Below are positions 17,330 to 26,803 of a stretch of DNA of 64,000 bases, in pieces; within the stretch, counting starts at the first letter, position 1, and each line of letters starts with the position of its first letter. The translations under genes were made by a program, and so were the position numbers. The stretch is from Bradyrhizobium sp. NDS-1 (GTDB lineage: Bacteria > Pseudomonadota > Alphaproteobacteria > Rhizobiales > Xanthobacteraceae), in the NCBI RefSeq assembly GCF_032918005.1, contig NZ_CP136628.1, positions 7,549,501-7,613,500 on the forward strand. The letters are read 5' to 3'. Below the pieces are notes generated by a model, which did no database searches, had not been told where the DNA came from, and was given only the letters and a program-made list of their open reading frames with translations.

Positions 17330-20062
17330 ATGACGATGCAACAGCCGATACCCGTTCCGCCCCCCGACGAAGCGCCCGCGCCGCCAGCGGAAGCGCGCGT
17401 CACGCCGATGATGGAACAGTACCTGGAGATCAAGGCGGCGCATCAGGGCCTCTTGCTGTTCTACCGGATGGGCGATTTCTACGAATTGTTCTTTGAGGAC
17501 GCCGAAATCGCCTCCAGGACGCTCGGCATCGTGCTGACCAAGCGCGGCAAGCATCAGGGCGCCGACATCCCGATGTGCGGCGTGCCAGTCGAGCGCTCCG
17601 AGGACTATCTGCATCGCCTGATCTCGGCCGGCCATCGCGTCGCGGTGTGCGAGCAGACCGAGGATCCCGCGGCGGCCAAGGCGCGCGGCAACAAGAGCGT
17701 GGTCCGCCGCGGCGTGGTGCGGCTGGTCACGCCGGGCACGCTGACCGAGGACACGCTGCTCGATGCGCGCGCCAACAATTACCTGCTGGCGATCGCGCGG
17801 GCGCGGTCCTCTGCCGGCGGCGACCGCTTCGGTCTCGCCTGGATCGACATCTCGACCGCTGAATTCATGGTGACGGAAGTAGCGGGCGGCGAGCTTGCCG
17901 CGACGCTGGCGCGCATCAACCCGAACGAGGCGATCGTCACCGACGCACTCTACAACGACAACGAGCTCGGACAGACCCTGCGCGAGCTGCCGGCGGTGAC
18001 GCCGCTGACCCGCGACGTCTTCGACGGCGCCACCGCCGAGAAACGGCTGTGCGACTACTTTGCCGTCGCAACCATGGACGGGCTCTCCCAGCTCACGCGC
18101 CTGGAAGCCACCGCCGCGGCCGCCGCCGTCACCTATGTCGACCGAACCCAGGTCGGCAAGCATCCGCCGCTGTCGCCGCCCGCGCGCGAGGCCTCCGGCG
18201 CGACCATGGCGATCGATCCGGCGACCCGTGCCAATCTCGAGCTGACGCGGACGCTCGCGGGCGAACGCCGCGGCTCGCTGCTCGATGCGATCGACTGCAC
18301 GGTGACCTCGGCGGGCTCGCGCCTGCTCGCCCAGCGGCTGGCGGCGCCGCTGACGGATGCGACGGCGATCGCAAGGCGGCTCGATGCCGTCACGGCCTTC
18401 GTCGCCGATCCCGCCGCGCGCGAAGACGTCCGCAGCATCCTGCGCAGCGCGCCCGACATGTCGCGTGCGCTGGCGCGGCTCTCTGTCGGGCGCGGCGGCC
18501 CGCGCGACCTCGCCGGCATCCGCGACGGCATCATCGCCGCCGACCAGGTGCTGGCGCGGCTTGGCGAGCTCGACCAACCGCCGCAGGAGATCGCTTTGGT
18601 GATGGCGGCGCTGCAAAGGCCCTCGCGCGAGCTCGCGGCGGAATTCGCCAGTGCGCTCGACGAACAACTGCCGCTGATCAAGCGCGACGGCGGCTTCGTG
18701 CGACAGGGCTACGAGCCGGCGCTGGACGAAGCACGAAATCTGCGCGACGCCTCGCGCCTCGTCGTCGCCTCGATGCAGGCGCGCTACGCCGATAGCACGG
18801 GCGTCAAGGGCCTGAAGATCCGGCACAACAACGTGCTCGGCTATTTCGTCGAGGTCACCGCGCAGCACGGCGACAAGCTGATGTCAGCGCCGCTGAACGC
18901 GACCTTCATCCATCGCCAGACGCTGGCGGGGCAGGTGCGCTTCACGACATCGGAGCTCGGCGAGATCGAGGCCAAGATCGCCAATGCCGGCGACCGCGCG
19001 CTCGGGCTTGAGCTCGAGATCTTCGAGAGGCTCTCGGCCAAGGCGCTCGCGATCAGCGATGACCTGCGTGCCGCGGCGCAAGGCTTTGCGCTTCTCGATG
19101 TCGCGACCTCGCTCGCCAAGCTCGCGGTCGACGAGAATTATGTGCGGCCCGAGGTGGACACCTCGCTCGGCTTTGCGATCGAAGCCGGCCGCCATCCGGT
19201 CGTAGAGCAGGCGCTCAAGCGCAATGGCGAACCGTTCATCGCCAATGCCTGCGATCTGTCGCCAGGCCCTGCGCAAAAATCCGGCCAGCTCTGGTTGCTC
19301 ACCGGACCCAACATGGCCGGTAAATCGACTTTCCTGCGCCAGAACGCGCTGATTGCGCTGCTGGCCCAGATCGGCAGCTTCGTGCCGGCAACACGTGCGC
19401 GGATCGGCATCATCGACCGCCTGTTCTCGCGCGTCGGCGCCGCCGACGACCTCGCCCGCGGGCGCTCCACCTTCATGGTCGAGATGGTCGAGACCGCGGC
19501 GATCCTGAACCAGGCGGGCGAGCGCTCGCTCGTGATCCTCGACGAGATCGGCCGCGGCACCGCGACGTTCGACGGCCTCTCGATCGCCTGGGCCGCGATC
19601 GAGCATCTGCACGAGAGCAACCGCTGCCGCACCCTGTTCGCCACGCATTATCACGAGTTGACTGCGCTCTCCGCCAAGCTGCCTCGGATGTTCAACGCCA
19701 CGGTGCGGGTGAAGGAGTGGCAGGGCAATGTCGTGTTCCTGCACGAGGTGCTGCCGGGCTCGGCCGACCGCTCCTACGGCATCCAGGTGGCAAAACTGGC
19801 CGGCCTGCCGCCCGCCGTGATCACGCGCGCGAAATCGGTGCTCTCCAAGCTCGAGGCGCAGGATCGCGGCCAGACCGCGCGCGCGCTGGTGGACGATCTG
19901 CCGCTGTTCGCCGTGCCCTCGCGCGCCGCCGCAGAAGCCGCGCCGCCGAGCGAAGCCGAGTTGTTGCTGGAAGCCGTGAAGGCGCTGCACCCCGACGAGA
20001 TGTCGCCGCGCGAGGCGCTGGATGCACTGTATGCGCTCAAGGCGAAGCTGCCGAAGCCGTGA
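17330..20062 (+). CDS. mutS: DNA mismatch repair protein MutS
   Basis: A full-length 910-residue MutS that recognises mismatches and recruits MutL. Domain I has the mismatch-contacting FYELF motif near residue 52 in [18 protein letters not shown]. The core and clamp follow, with [14 protein letters not shown] near residue 500. The C-terminal ATPase has Walker [11 protein letters not shown] near 665, Walker [17 protein letters not shown] near 735 and the ABC-type His in [10 protein letters not shown] proline-rich N-terminal extension of about 22 residues precedes the conserved part; a second ATG two codons in is equally possible. The gene is alone between the divergent pcaF and the convergent chemoreceptor gene. 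Confidence 0.98.
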   Translation: MTMQQPIPVPPPDEAPAPPAEARVTPMMEQYLEIKAAHQGLLLFYRMGDFYELFFEDAEIASRTLGIVLTKRGKHQGADIPMCGVPVERSEDYLHRLISAGHRVAVCEQTEDPAAAKARGNKSVVRRGVVRLVTPGTLTEDTLLDARANNYLLAIARARSSAGGDRFGLAWIDISTAEFMVTEVAGGELAATLARINPNEAIVTDALYNDNELGQTLRELPAVTPLTRDVFDGATAEKRLCDYFAVATMDGLSQLTRLEATAAAAAVTYVDRTQVGKHPPLSPPAREASGATMAIDPATRANLELTRTLAGERRGSLLDAIDCTVTSAGSRLLAQRLAAPLTDATAIARRLDAVTAFVADPAAREDVRSILRSAPDMSRALARLSVGRGGPRDLAGIRDGIIAADQVLARLGELDQPPQEIALVMAALQRPSRELAAEFASALDEQLPLIKRDGGFVRQGYEPALDEARNLRDASRLVVASMQARYADSTGVKGLKIRHNNVLGYFVEVTAQHGDKLMSAPLNATFIHRQTLAGQVRFTTSELGEIEAKIANAGDRALGLELEIFERLSAKALAISDDLRAAAQGFALLDVATSLAKLAVDENYVRPEVDTSLGFAIEAGRHPVVEQALKRNGEPFIANACDLSPGPAQKSGQLWLLTGPNMAGKSTFLRQNALIALLAQIGSFVPATRARIGIIDRLFSRVGAADDLARGRSTFMVEMVETAAILNQAGERSLVILDEIGRGTATFDGLSIAWAAIEHLHESNRCRTLFATHYHELTALSAKLPRMFNATVRVKEWQGNVVFLHEVLPGSADRSYGIQVAKLAGLPPAVITRAKSVLSKLEAQDRGQTARALVDDLPLFAVPSRAAAEAAPPSEAELLLEAVKALHPDEMSPREALDALYALKAKLPKP

Positions 20063-20069
20063 TAGTACC

Positions 20070-20162
20070 GTAGGGTCTGCAAAGCGGAGCGTGCCCACCC
20101 TGCAACGTCGAATTCGCGGATAGAGGGCACGGCGCGCGAAGAGCGCGCCTTTGCCCGCCCTA
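20070..20162. repeat. intergenic palindromic element downstream of mutS
   Basis: Begins GTAGGGT and ends in GCCCGCCCTA, with an inner hairpin GGGCA...GGCGCGC / GCGCGCC...TGCCC at 20125-20156. It lies between convergent genes, so it may fold in either transcript. Confidence 0.5.
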
Positions 20163-20171
20163 TGATTCGAA

Positions 20172-21848
20172 CTACGCCCTTGCCGCGATTGCAGCGGCCT
20201 CCGCGGCGGCGCGCTGCATGCTGTTCGACATCTCGTTCGTCACCGTGCTCTGCTCCTCGACGGCGGCGGCGGTCGAGGTCACGTATTCGCTGACGCTGGT
20301 GATCGCCTGCTTGATCGAGCCGAGCGCGCTGACGACGTCGCCGGAGATGCCGTTGAGGCTGCCGATCTCCTGGCCGATCTTGTCCGTGGCCTGCTTGGCC
20401 TGGTTGGCGAGGCTCTTCACTTCGGAGGCGACCACGGCAAAGCCGCGGCCGGCTTCGCCGGCACGAGCGGATTCGATCGTAGCATTGAGCGCCAGCAGGT
20501 TGATCTGGCCGGTGATGCTGTTGATCATCTCGACGATACCGCTCATCGACTGCGCGGCCTCGGTCAGGCGCTGGGCCTGAGCGTCGGCGGAAGCGACCTG
20601 ATCCACCGCACTCATGGCGGTCTCGCGCGACTTGGTCATGGCCTCGGAGATCTCGCGCACCGAGGCGTTCAGCTCCTCGGAGCCCGCGGCGACCGATTCC
20701 ATCATGCCGCGGACGCGCTCGTTGCCCATGCGGACCAGCACCTGCCTGGTCGTATCGGTTGCATATTTGACGACCTTGAACGGCTTGCCGTTGAGATCGA
20801 AGATCGGGTTGTAGGAGGCCTGAATATAGACTTCCTTGCCGCCCTTGCCGATGCGCTTGTATTCGGCCGCCTGGTACTGACCGCGGTTGAGCGCGGCCCA
20901 GAACTCGCGATAGGCGGAGCCATCGCGCTCGCCGGGCTCAACGAACATGCTGTGATGCTTGCCCTTGATCTCGGGCAGCGAATAGCCGAGCGTGCCGAGG
21001 AAATTCGCATTCGCGGTGATGATCGTGCCGTCCATGTTGAACTCGATCACAGCCTGGGCCTTGTCGATAGCTGCAATCTGACCGGCGAGATCGGCGTTCT
21101 TCAGCTTCTCCGCGGTGACGTCGGTCGCGAACTTGACGACGCCATACGGCTTGCCGGTCTCGTCGATCAGCGGCGTGTAGGAGGCGATGATCCACACCTC
21201 GCGACCGCCCTTGCCGATGCGCTTGTACTCGCCAGTCTGGTATTCGCCGCGGTTGAGCGCGGCCCAGAACTCGCGATAGGCCGCACCGTCGCGGTCGGCC
21301 TGGGCGACGAACAGGCTGTGGTGCTTGCCCTCGATCTCGGCAAGCGAATAGCCCAGCGTCTTGCAGAAATTCTCGTTGGCCGTGACGATGGTGCCGTCGA
21401 GCCTGAATTCGATGACGGCCTGGGCACGGCCGATGGCGGCGATCTTCGATGCATCCGTCATGCTCCGGATCTTCTTCGCGGTGATGTCGGTCGCAATCTT
21501 GGCGACCATCACCGTCTTGCCGTTGCCGTCGAGCACCGGATTGTAGGATGCTTCGATCCAGACCTCGCGGCCATCCTTCGCGATCCGCTTGAACTCGCGC
21601 GCCTGGTACTCGCCACGGTTCAATGCAGCCCAGAACGCCTTGTACTCGGCGGTGTCGCGCTGCTCGGCCGGCACGAACATGGAGTGATGCTTGCCCTGAA
21701 TCTCGTCGAGCCGATAGCCGAGGGCGTCGAGGAAGTTCTTGTTGGCCGTGACGATCGTACCATCCAGATTGAATTCAATCATGGCCTGGGAGCGGCCGAT
21801 CGCATCGAGCCGTGCTTGTGCATCAATCTGGGGCTTGCGACCGAACAT
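20172..21848 (-). CDS. soluble chemoreceptor with three tandem PAS domains
   Basis: A 558-residue cytoplasmic methyl-accepting protein with no transmembrane segment. Residues 20-141, 142-263 and 264-369 are three PAS units of exactly 122-residue period. Each carries [13 protein letters not shown], LGY.L.EI.GKHHS.FV, and [14 protein letters not shown], and PAC-like endings such as [10 protein letters not shown]. Proteins of this type often bind heme or flavin and respond to oxygen or redox state, but the cofactor is not proven here. The signalling hairpin has [32 protein letters not shown] near residue 445. The ATG at 21848 follows GGAG by 7 bases, preferred to TTG one codon earlier. Confidence 0.92.
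   Translation of the reverse strand: MFGRKPQIDAQARLDAIGRSQAMIEFNLDGTIVTANKNFLDALGYRLDEIQGKHHSMFVPAEQRDTAEYKAFWAALNRGEYQAREFKRIAKDGREVWIEASYNPVLDGNGKTVMVAKIATDITAKKIRSMTDASKIAAIGRAQAVIEFRLDGTIVTANENFCKTLGYSLAEIEGKHHSLFVAQADRDGAAYREFWAALNRGEYQTGEYKRIGKGGREVWIIASYTPLIDETGKPYGVVKFATDVTAEKLKNADLAGQIAAIDKAQAVIEFNMDGTIITANANFLGTLGYSLPEIKGKHHSMFVEPGERDGSAYREFWAALNRGQYQAAEYKRIGKGGKEVYIQASYNPIFDLNGKPFKVVKYATDTTRQVLVRMGNERVRGMMESVAAGSEELNASVREISEAMTKSRETAMSAVDQVASADAQAQRLTEAAQSMSGIVEMINSITGQINLLALNATIESARAGEAGRGFAVVASEVKSLANQAKQATDKIGQEIGSLNGISGDVVSALGSIKQAITSVSEYVTSTAAAVEEQSTVTNEMSNSMQRAAAEAAAIAARA
20742..21791 (-). repeat. three in-frame tandem repeats of 366 bp encoding PAS units
   Basis: Units at 21791-21426, 21425-21060 and 21059-20742 (the last lacking the linker) encode closely similar PAS sequences with identical spacing, including the linker ending IAAI. 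The second and third units are the most alike ([28 protein letters not shown]). This indicates duplication of a whole domain-plus-linker module. Confidence 0.85.
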
Positions 21849-22229
21849 CAAAGAATCTCCATCTCAAAATTACGAGGACAGCTCGTAGGGGAAGTAACCG
21901 TTGCGGCGACACAGCCGTATTCAAATCTACAATTCCCGCGAGTCCCTGCATTCGGATGCAGCTCGGACGAGTTCGCGCCGACGGCTGCGGAAGCGGGTAC
22001 CTCGGCCATTCATAGGTGAGAAGCGCGAAGAAAGTTCTAATAGAACTGTCGGAATTCGGTGAAGGATCGACGGGCCTGTCCCCGTCATCACATCGACGCT
22101 CGATCCAAGAAAACGGCAAAACTCGAAATGACGCTCTCATTCAACGGCTTGAGAAGGCGCTTCGAATTTGACTGGCGTGAATTGAGCTTACTGCAATGTC
22201 GCGACGCCATGTCGCGCTAATCCGTAGTC
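21849..22229. other. intergenic region upstream of the PAS chemoreceptor
   Basis: About 380 bases with no credible coding frame. It contains a perfect 7-1-7 palindrome at 22033-22047 and AT-richer DNA around it. The chemoreceptor promoter must lie here, but I could not assign -35/-10 or -24/-12 boxes with confidence. Confidence 0.5.
22033..22047. promoter_or_regulatory. perfect 15-base palindrome (AGTTCTA-N-TAGAACT)
   Basis: It lies 185 bases upstream of the chemoreceptor start and about 180 bases beyond the end of the upstream membrane-protein gene. It could be an operator; the 7-bp stem has too small a loop to be a good terminator. Confidence 0.35.
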
Positions 22230-23036
22230 TCACGGCTCTCGCGCCTTGTGCATCGCACGCCGGCCGATCCCCCACAGCGTCAGGTTCCATGCGATGCAGG
22301 TACCGAGCGCGAGGCACAGACCGACGGCAGAGCCGAACGACGCCACCCCGACGTGCAAGACTGCGATTGCAGTACCAAACCCGAGCAGGCCCCACGCTGA
22401 GTTGGCGAGCACCGCGGCGGTCGGCGGGCCGCCGATCCGCGGATGCAGAATCACCATGATGCTGGTGAACACGACCGGATACAGCGCGATGATGCCGCTG
22501 ATACGGGGACCGACCCAGCCCGAGGTCGAGACCACGATCGCGACGAGCGTCGCGACCAATGCGGCCCGCATCGGAACGTCGTACCAGCGGCGCGTCACCA
22601 GCGGCATTTTCACATGGCGATAGCCGGCCAGGAGCGGAATGCAGATGCCGAAGGCGATCAGATTCGCGGCCAGTCCGGCGGTGAGCGACCAGTCGAACTG
22701 ACGGATGATCGAAGCAAGCACGATCCAGATCGCGACCGCGCCGCCACAACTCACCAGAAGACTGTGCCGTTGCGCCAGCACGACATAAGCGACACACATG
22801 AAGATGGTTGCCGCGTTGACCGGCAGGCTCGCCAGCGCACCCTGCGCGATGAAGGCGGCGTCATGGTCGAGCGCGAGGAAGACGTAGGAGGGACCGGCCG
22901 ACACCGGCAGGGTCGCCACCAGCGCGCCGATCACCGGTCCGGTGCGTTCGGTGATGATCGACGCCGTCACGACGAACGCCGCCGCAATCGCCATGCGCAG
23001 GAGGAGGAAGAGAAGGAAGTGAAGGTCGAGGGACAT
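22230..23036 (-). CDS. conserved integral membrane protein of unknown function
   Basis: A 268-residue protein made almost entirely of hydrophobic helices, about eight or nine, with short loops. Notable stretches are AFVVTASIITERTGPVIGALVATLPVSAGPSYVF near the N-terminus and a second-half echo GWVGPRISGIIALYPVVFTSIMVILHP. Both halves carry a G-P-x-I-x-G-hydrophobic-P-V pattern, suggesting an internal duplication as in small transporters and exporters. I do not recognise a named family. No enzyme motif is visible. The repeat-containing gap upstream and the long gap downstream make it a single-gene unit. Confidence 0.75.
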   Translation of the reverse strand: MSLDLHFLLFLLLRMAIAAAFVVTASIITERTGPVIGALVATLPVSAGPSYVFLALDHDAAFIAQGALASLPVNAATIFMCVAYVVLAQRHSLLVSCGGAVAIWIVLASIIRQFDWSLTAGLAANLIAFGICIPLLAGYRHVKMPLVTRRWYDVPMRAALVATLVAIVVSTSGWVGPRISGIIALYPVVFTSIMVILHPRIGGPPTAAVLANSAWGLLGFGTAIAVLHVGVASFGSAVGLCLALGTCIAWNLTLWGIGRRAMHKAREP

Positions 23037-23046
23037 TTTTTCTTCT

Positions 23047-23204
23047 TACCCTCCCCTGGAGGGGGAGGGTCGCTGTGCATGGAGCGAAGCGAAATGCGCA
23101 GCGGGGTGAGGTGATCTCTCGACACGAACAGTGTGCGACGTGGAGAGATCACCCCACCCCGCTCGCGCTGCGCGCGATCCACCCTCCCCCTCCAGGGGAG
23201 GGTA
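23047..23204. repeat. 158-bp near-perfect palindrome
   Basis: The outer 24 bases (23047-23070 and 23181-23204) are exact reverse complements. An inner pair (23101-23120 and 23143-23162) matches with one mismatch (GATCTCTC / GAGAGATC core). The whole element can fold into one long hairpin and has the look of a small non-coding palindromic mobile element. A related CTCCC-rich element is at 61489-61598. Confidence 0.85.
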
Positions 23205-23211
23205 CACAGAG

Positions 23212-23721
23212 TCACATCCGCTGCATCGACACCGAGACCTTCGGGCCGTTCTTGATGGTCTGATAGACCACACAATAACGCTCGGTCAGCTTGAGCAGGA
23301 GATCGAGCTTGTCCTGCGGCGCGTCGGTGTCGACCTCGAACCGCAGACGGATCTCCGCGAAGCCGACCGGCGTCTCCTTGTCGACGCCGAGCGTGCCGCG
23401 GAAATCGAGATCGCCCTCGGCATAGACGTTGCCGGTCTTGAGCGGCACCTCGATCGCGGTCGCAACCGATTTCAGCGTGACACCGGCGCAGGCGACCAAG
23501 GCTTCGAGCAGCATGTCTCCGGAGCAGAGCTCGAGGCCGGACCCGCCCGTCGCCGGATGCAGTCCCGCCATTGCGATGGCGCGGCCGGTCTCGACCTTGC
23601 AGGCGATGCCTTCGCCATCGGTGGAGCCCTTGGCCTTCAGCGTGATCAGCGCGGTCTTGGGGTCGGTCTTGTAGCGCTCCTTGATCGGAGCCTGCATCTG
23701 GCGCAGCTCTGCAGCGTCCAT
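23212..23721 (-). CDS. OsmC-family protein
   Basis: A 169-residue OsmC-fold protein. OsmC/Ohr proteins reduce organic hydroperoxides using two cysteines. Here the likely pair is in EALVACAGVTLKSVA (helix of the OsmC core) and ERYCVVYQT near the C-terminus. The N-terminus MDAAELRQMQAPIKERYKTDP places it in the YhfA-like general OsmC group rather than Ohr. The ATG at 23721 follows GGGAGA. It lies 55 bases after the ABC ATPase gene of a sulfonate-type importer on the same strand and may be the last gene of that operon, linking it to sulfur use or redox defence by context only. Confidence 0.88.
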   Translation of the reverse strand: MDAAELRQMQAPIKERYKTDPKTALITLKAKGSTDGEGIACKVETGRAIAMAGLHPATGGSGLELCSGDMLLEALVACAGVTLKSVATAIEVPLKTGNVYAEGDLDFRGTLGVDKETPVGFAEIRLRFEVDTDAPQDKLDLLLKLTERYCVVYQTIKNGPKVSVSMQRM

Positions 23722-23776
23722 GTTCGTTCTCTCCCGGACAATTCGCCCTTCGATGTACCGGCTCGGCGAGAAATTG

Positions 23777-24562
23777 TCACCACCACATGGCCTGACCGGG
23801 ACCCTGGGTTGCGTCACGGTCGGGCACGCTTCGGTCGAGCGAACGGTCGAGTGACGTCAGCACACTTCGCTTGAAATTCTCGAACAACGACGAATTGCGG
23901 TCGCGCGGACGACCGAGATTGATCTCGATCTGGTCGAACAGCCGGCCCGGCCGCGGCCGCATCACCAGGACGCGATCGGCCAGCACCACGGCCTCGTCGA
24001 CGTCATGGGTGACGAGGATGAGCGTCGGCCGCGTGTCCGCCCAGAGGTCGAGCAGATGATCCTGAAGGTCCCTGCGAGTGAAGGCGTCGAGCGCCGAGAA
24101 CGGCTCGTCGAGCAAGAGCACCTCCGGCTGCGGCACCAGTGCGCGGGCGATCGCGACGCGCTGCGCCTGCCCGCCGGAGAGCTCGCGCGGCCAGGCCTGC
24201 GCCTTCTCGGCCAGCCCGACGCGCTCGAGCGCACGCGCCACCTTCTCGTTCCGCTCGGCCGTGGGCAGATCGGCGAGGCCAAAGCCGATGTTGTCGGCGA
24301 CGCTGAGCCAGGGCAGCAGCCGCGGCTCCTGGAAGATGATGCCGATCTTGGCATGGGGCGAAGTGATCGCCTCATTGTCGAGCGTCACGGCGCCCGAGCT
24401 GGCACGATCGAGACCGGCGATGGCGCGGAGCAACGTTGATTTGCCGCAGCCTGAGCCGCCGATGATGGCGACGATCTCGCCTTGCCTGATCTCGGCGGAG
24501 AAGCGCGCCAGCGCCTGCACGCCGTTGGGATAGGTCTTGCTGACCCGGTCGAGCGCCAGCAT
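23777..24562 (-). CDS. ABC transporter ATP-binding protein, SsuB/TauB type
   Basis: The 261-residue ATPase of a nitrate/sulfonate/taurine-class importer. Walker A is GGSGCGKST near residue 37, the Q-loop is in IIFQEPRLLPWLSV, the signature is ELSGGQAQRVAIARAL near 135, and Walker B is VLLLDEPFSALD near 155, followed by the switch VTHDVDEAV. The NIFQEPRLLPW-type Q-loop is characteristic of the SsuB/TauB/NrtD group. The ATG lies 5 bases after the permease stop, so translation is coupled. The C-terminal tail RPRDRNSSLFENFKRSVLTSL is also typical of SsuB. Confidence 0.93.
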   Translation of the reverse strand: MLALDRVSKTYPNGVQALARFSAEIRQGEIVAIIGGSGCGKSTLLRAIAGLDRASSGAVTLDNEAITSPHAKIGIIFQEPRLLPWLSVADNIGFGLADLPTAERNEKVARALERVGLAEKAQAWPRELSGGQAQRVAIARALVPQPEVLLLDEPFSALDAFTRRDLQDHLLDLWADTRPTLILVTHDVDEAVVLADRVLVMRPRPGRLFDQIEINLGRPRDRNSSLFENFKRSVLTSLDRSLDRSVPDRDATQGPGQAMWW

Positions 24563-24567
24563 CGCCT

Positions 24568-25413
24568 TTAAGCTCCCTTCGCGCCGACGAAGGCGTCCTG
24601 CCAGCGCAGGAAGGGCGCGCTCGCGACCTCGATGAGCCAATCCGTGAGCTTGCCGAGAATGGCGAAGATCACGATCGCTGCCAGGATCTGCGCCGGCTTG
24701 CCGAGCTGCTGGCCATCAAGCAGGAGATAGCCGAGGCCCTCGGAGGCGCCGATCAGCTCGGCCGCGACCACGAACATCCAGCCGAGGCCAAGTCCGACGC
24801 GCAAGGACACGACATAGGCCGGCAACACGGCGGGCAACAGGATGCGGCGGATCATCGCCGGGCCGGACAGGCGGAAGGTGCGACCGACCTCCACGATCTT
24901 GCGGTCGACGGACAGGATCGCGCCCATCACGCCGAGATAGACCGGGAAGAACACGCCGACCGCGATCAGCGCGACCTTCGATGTCTCGAAGATCCCGAGC
25001 CAGAGGATGAATAGCGGCACCCAGGCGAGGGACGGGATCGCGCGCAGAGCCTGCACGGTTGGATCGAACAGCCGCCGCGCCAGCGACCAATAGCCGGAGA
25101 CTGCCCCCAGCAGCGTGCCCGCGACGACACCGAAGGCGAAACCGAGCCCGACCCGCCACAGCGTTGCGGCGATGTGGCGTACCAGCTCGCCTGAACGGGC
25201 GAGCTCGGCAATGGTGGCAAAGATGCGCGAGGGCGGCGGCACCAGCCGGCCGTTGGACCAGCCGAGCCACACCACGAGTTCCCATCCGAGCGCGAGCGTG
25301 AGCGGCAGCAAGATCCCAAGCAGCGGCCGCGCGTAACGCGACAGCCGCGAGGGCGCAGCGGTGCTCTCGGCCGGTTCCGAGGTCTGTTGCAGGACTGGCG
25401 CGTCGGAGATCAT
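24568..25413 (-). CDS. ABC transporter permease, SsuC/TauC type
   Basis: A 281-residue inner-membrane permease with about six helices. The EAA loop is in DRKIVEVGRTFRLSGPAMIRRILLPAVLPAYVVSLR, near residue 190-215, which contacts the ATPase. The N-terminal tail of about 25 polar residues precedes helix 1 (LGILLPLTLALGWELVVWLG). The start at 25413 is the first ATG that gives this usual tail; codons farther upstream run into a palindromic repeat. It is separated from its presumed binding protein by 230 bases containing that repeat, and is followed immediately by the ATPase gene. Confidence 0.92.
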   Translation of the reverse strand: MISDAPVLQQTSEPAESTAAPSRLSRYARPLLGILLPLTLALGWELVVWLGWSNGRLVPPPSRIFATIAELARSGELVRHIAATLWRVGLGFAFGVVAGTLLGAVSGYWSLARRLFDPTVQALRAIPSLAWVPLFILWLGIFETSKVALIAVGVFFPVYLGVMGAILSVDRKIVEVGRTFRLSGPAMIRRILLPAVLPAYVVSLRVGLGLGWMFVVAAELIGASEGLGYLLLDGQQLGKPAQILAAIVIFAILGKLTDWLIEVASAPFLRWQDAFVGAKGA

Positions 25414-25464
25414 GACCCTAGCAAGCGCGTCTGAGGAGCTAATGCAAGGGCGCGCGACGTTCTC

Positions 25465-25608
25465 GGTCGTCGCCCCGGACAAGCGAAGCGCAGATCCGGG
25501 GTCCATAACCACAGGATGATGTTGGTTACGGGGACTCGAAGTGCCCGTCTTCGCGCAAAACCGCGCCCCGTGATTGGGTCCCGGGTTCGCTACGCGCCCC
25601 GGGACGAC
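25465..25608. repeat. long palindromic intergenic repeat, CCATAA-core family, copy 2
   Basis: Opens with GTCGTCGCCCCGGA and an inner TCCGGGG, then GTCCATAACCACAGG. It closes with GGGTCCCGGGTTCG and CGCCCCGGGACGAC. The layout matches the copies at 11176 and 42567. It interrupts the ABC importer operon between binding protein and permease. Confidence 0.7.
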
Positions 25609-25643
25609 AGCGAGATCCAACGGCGCGCTCGCCTACACGCCGA

Positions 25644-26615
25644 TCAATTCGTCGGCAGCGGGACCTGGTCGTCGAGCAGGGTGTCCAGCGTTGCCTTCAC
25701 GTCGACCTTGGCATCGACGACGCCGGCTTGCTGGAGTGCGAGACCGGCGGCGAGGATCGACTCGCGCTGGGGCGCGCCGATGCGGCTATGGGTGAGCTCG
25801 GTGCGCTCCTTGAGCTGCTTGTCGACGACGGCCTCGGGCAGCTTTGTGACCGCGATGAAGGTCTTCTTCAGCTCGTCGTAATTCGCCAGTGAATACTTGC
25901 GCGCCTCTTCATAGACGGCGAGCACGCGGCGGGCCGCATCCGGATGGTCCTTCAAGAACTGCTCGCGCACATTGAGGATGCCCCAGGTGTTGGCGTCGGC
26001 CTTGCGGTAGAACAGCTTTGCGCCTTCCTCGACCTCGGCCTGCGCCATCATCGGATCGAGGCCGGCCCAGGCATCGACGTCACCGCGGATCAGCGCGGTC
26101 TTGCCGTCGGCATGCTGGAGCAGAACCGGCGTGATGTCCTTCTCGGTCAAGCCGGCGCCGAGCAGCGCGCGCACCAGGAAGATGTGCGGATCGGTGCCGC
26201 GCGTCACCGCAACGCGCTTGCCCTTGAGATCAGCCACGCTTGCAATCTTGGAGTCCTTGCCCGTCACCAGCGCGGTCCATTCGGGACGCGAATAGACGTA
26301 GATTGACTTGATCGGGTTGCCGTTGATCTTCGCCACCAGCGCCGCCGAGCCCGCGGTCGAGCCGAAATCGATCGAGCCCGCATTGAGGAATTCGAGCGCC
26401 TTGTTGGAGCCGGCCGACTGCACCCAGGTGACAGTGATCCCGTCCTTGGCGAACTCCTTCTCGAGCAGCCCCTTCTGCTTCAGGACCATCGAGACCGGAT
26501 TGTAAGTCGCCCAGTCAATGCGGATTTCCTTGAGTGAATCGGCCGCCCGCGCCGCAGGGGTGATTGCGAGTGCCATTGCCCCCGCCAGCAGAATACGTCG
26601 TGTGACCATGGTCAT
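25644..26615 (-). CDS. ABC transporter substrate-binding protein, SsuA-like
   Basis: A 323-residue periplasmic binding protein for aliphatic sulfonates or related anions. Residues 1-22 form a signal peptide with twin-Arg-like start (VTRRILLAGAMALAITPAARA). The mature part starts IRIDWATYNPVSMVLKQKGLLEKEF, the typical SsuA/TauA opening. GSIDFGSTAGSAALVAKINGNPI and LKGKRVAVTRGTDPHIFLVRAL are further family segments. The ATG at 26615 follows GGAGGAGG. A GlnD gene diverges 190 bases away. No alkanesulfonate monooxygenase (SsuD) is present nearby, so the imported compound is undefined. Confidence 0.9.
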   Translation of the reverse strand: MTMVTRRILLAGAMALAITPAARAADSLKEIRIDWATYNPVSMVLKQKGLLEKEFAKDGITVTWVQSAGSNKALEFLNAGSIDFGSTAGSAALVAKINGNPIKSIYVYSRPEWTALVTGKDSKIASVADLKGKRVAVTRGTDPHIFLVRALLGAGLTEKDITPVLLQHADGKTALIRGDVDAWAGLDPMMAQAEVEEGAKLFYRKADANTWGILNVREQFLKDHPDAARRVLAVYEEARKYSLANYDELKKTFIAVTKLPEAVVDKQLKERTELTHSRIGAPQRESILAAGLALQQAGVVDAKVDVKATLDTLLDDQVPLPTN

Positions 26616-26803
26616 GCCCAGCCTCCTCCAAAATTTCATTGCTTTTCAAGGAGTTAAATCTAGAAATCAACGAGAAAATCCGCCCCTCCGAGGCGGACCC
26701 GCCGAGAACAGATTTGCCCAAAGCCGCAGCTTTCCAGCATGGAACGACTATTGCCAGAGAATGGCGGGTGACAGCGCCTGTCACCTCTTATATCCGGTGA
26801 GGC

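Noticed and set aside
17192..18868. Long minus-strand frame opposite the mutS 5' half
   Set aside because: MutS motifs are continuous on the plus strand; the opposite frame is Arg/Ala/Gly-rich without family features.
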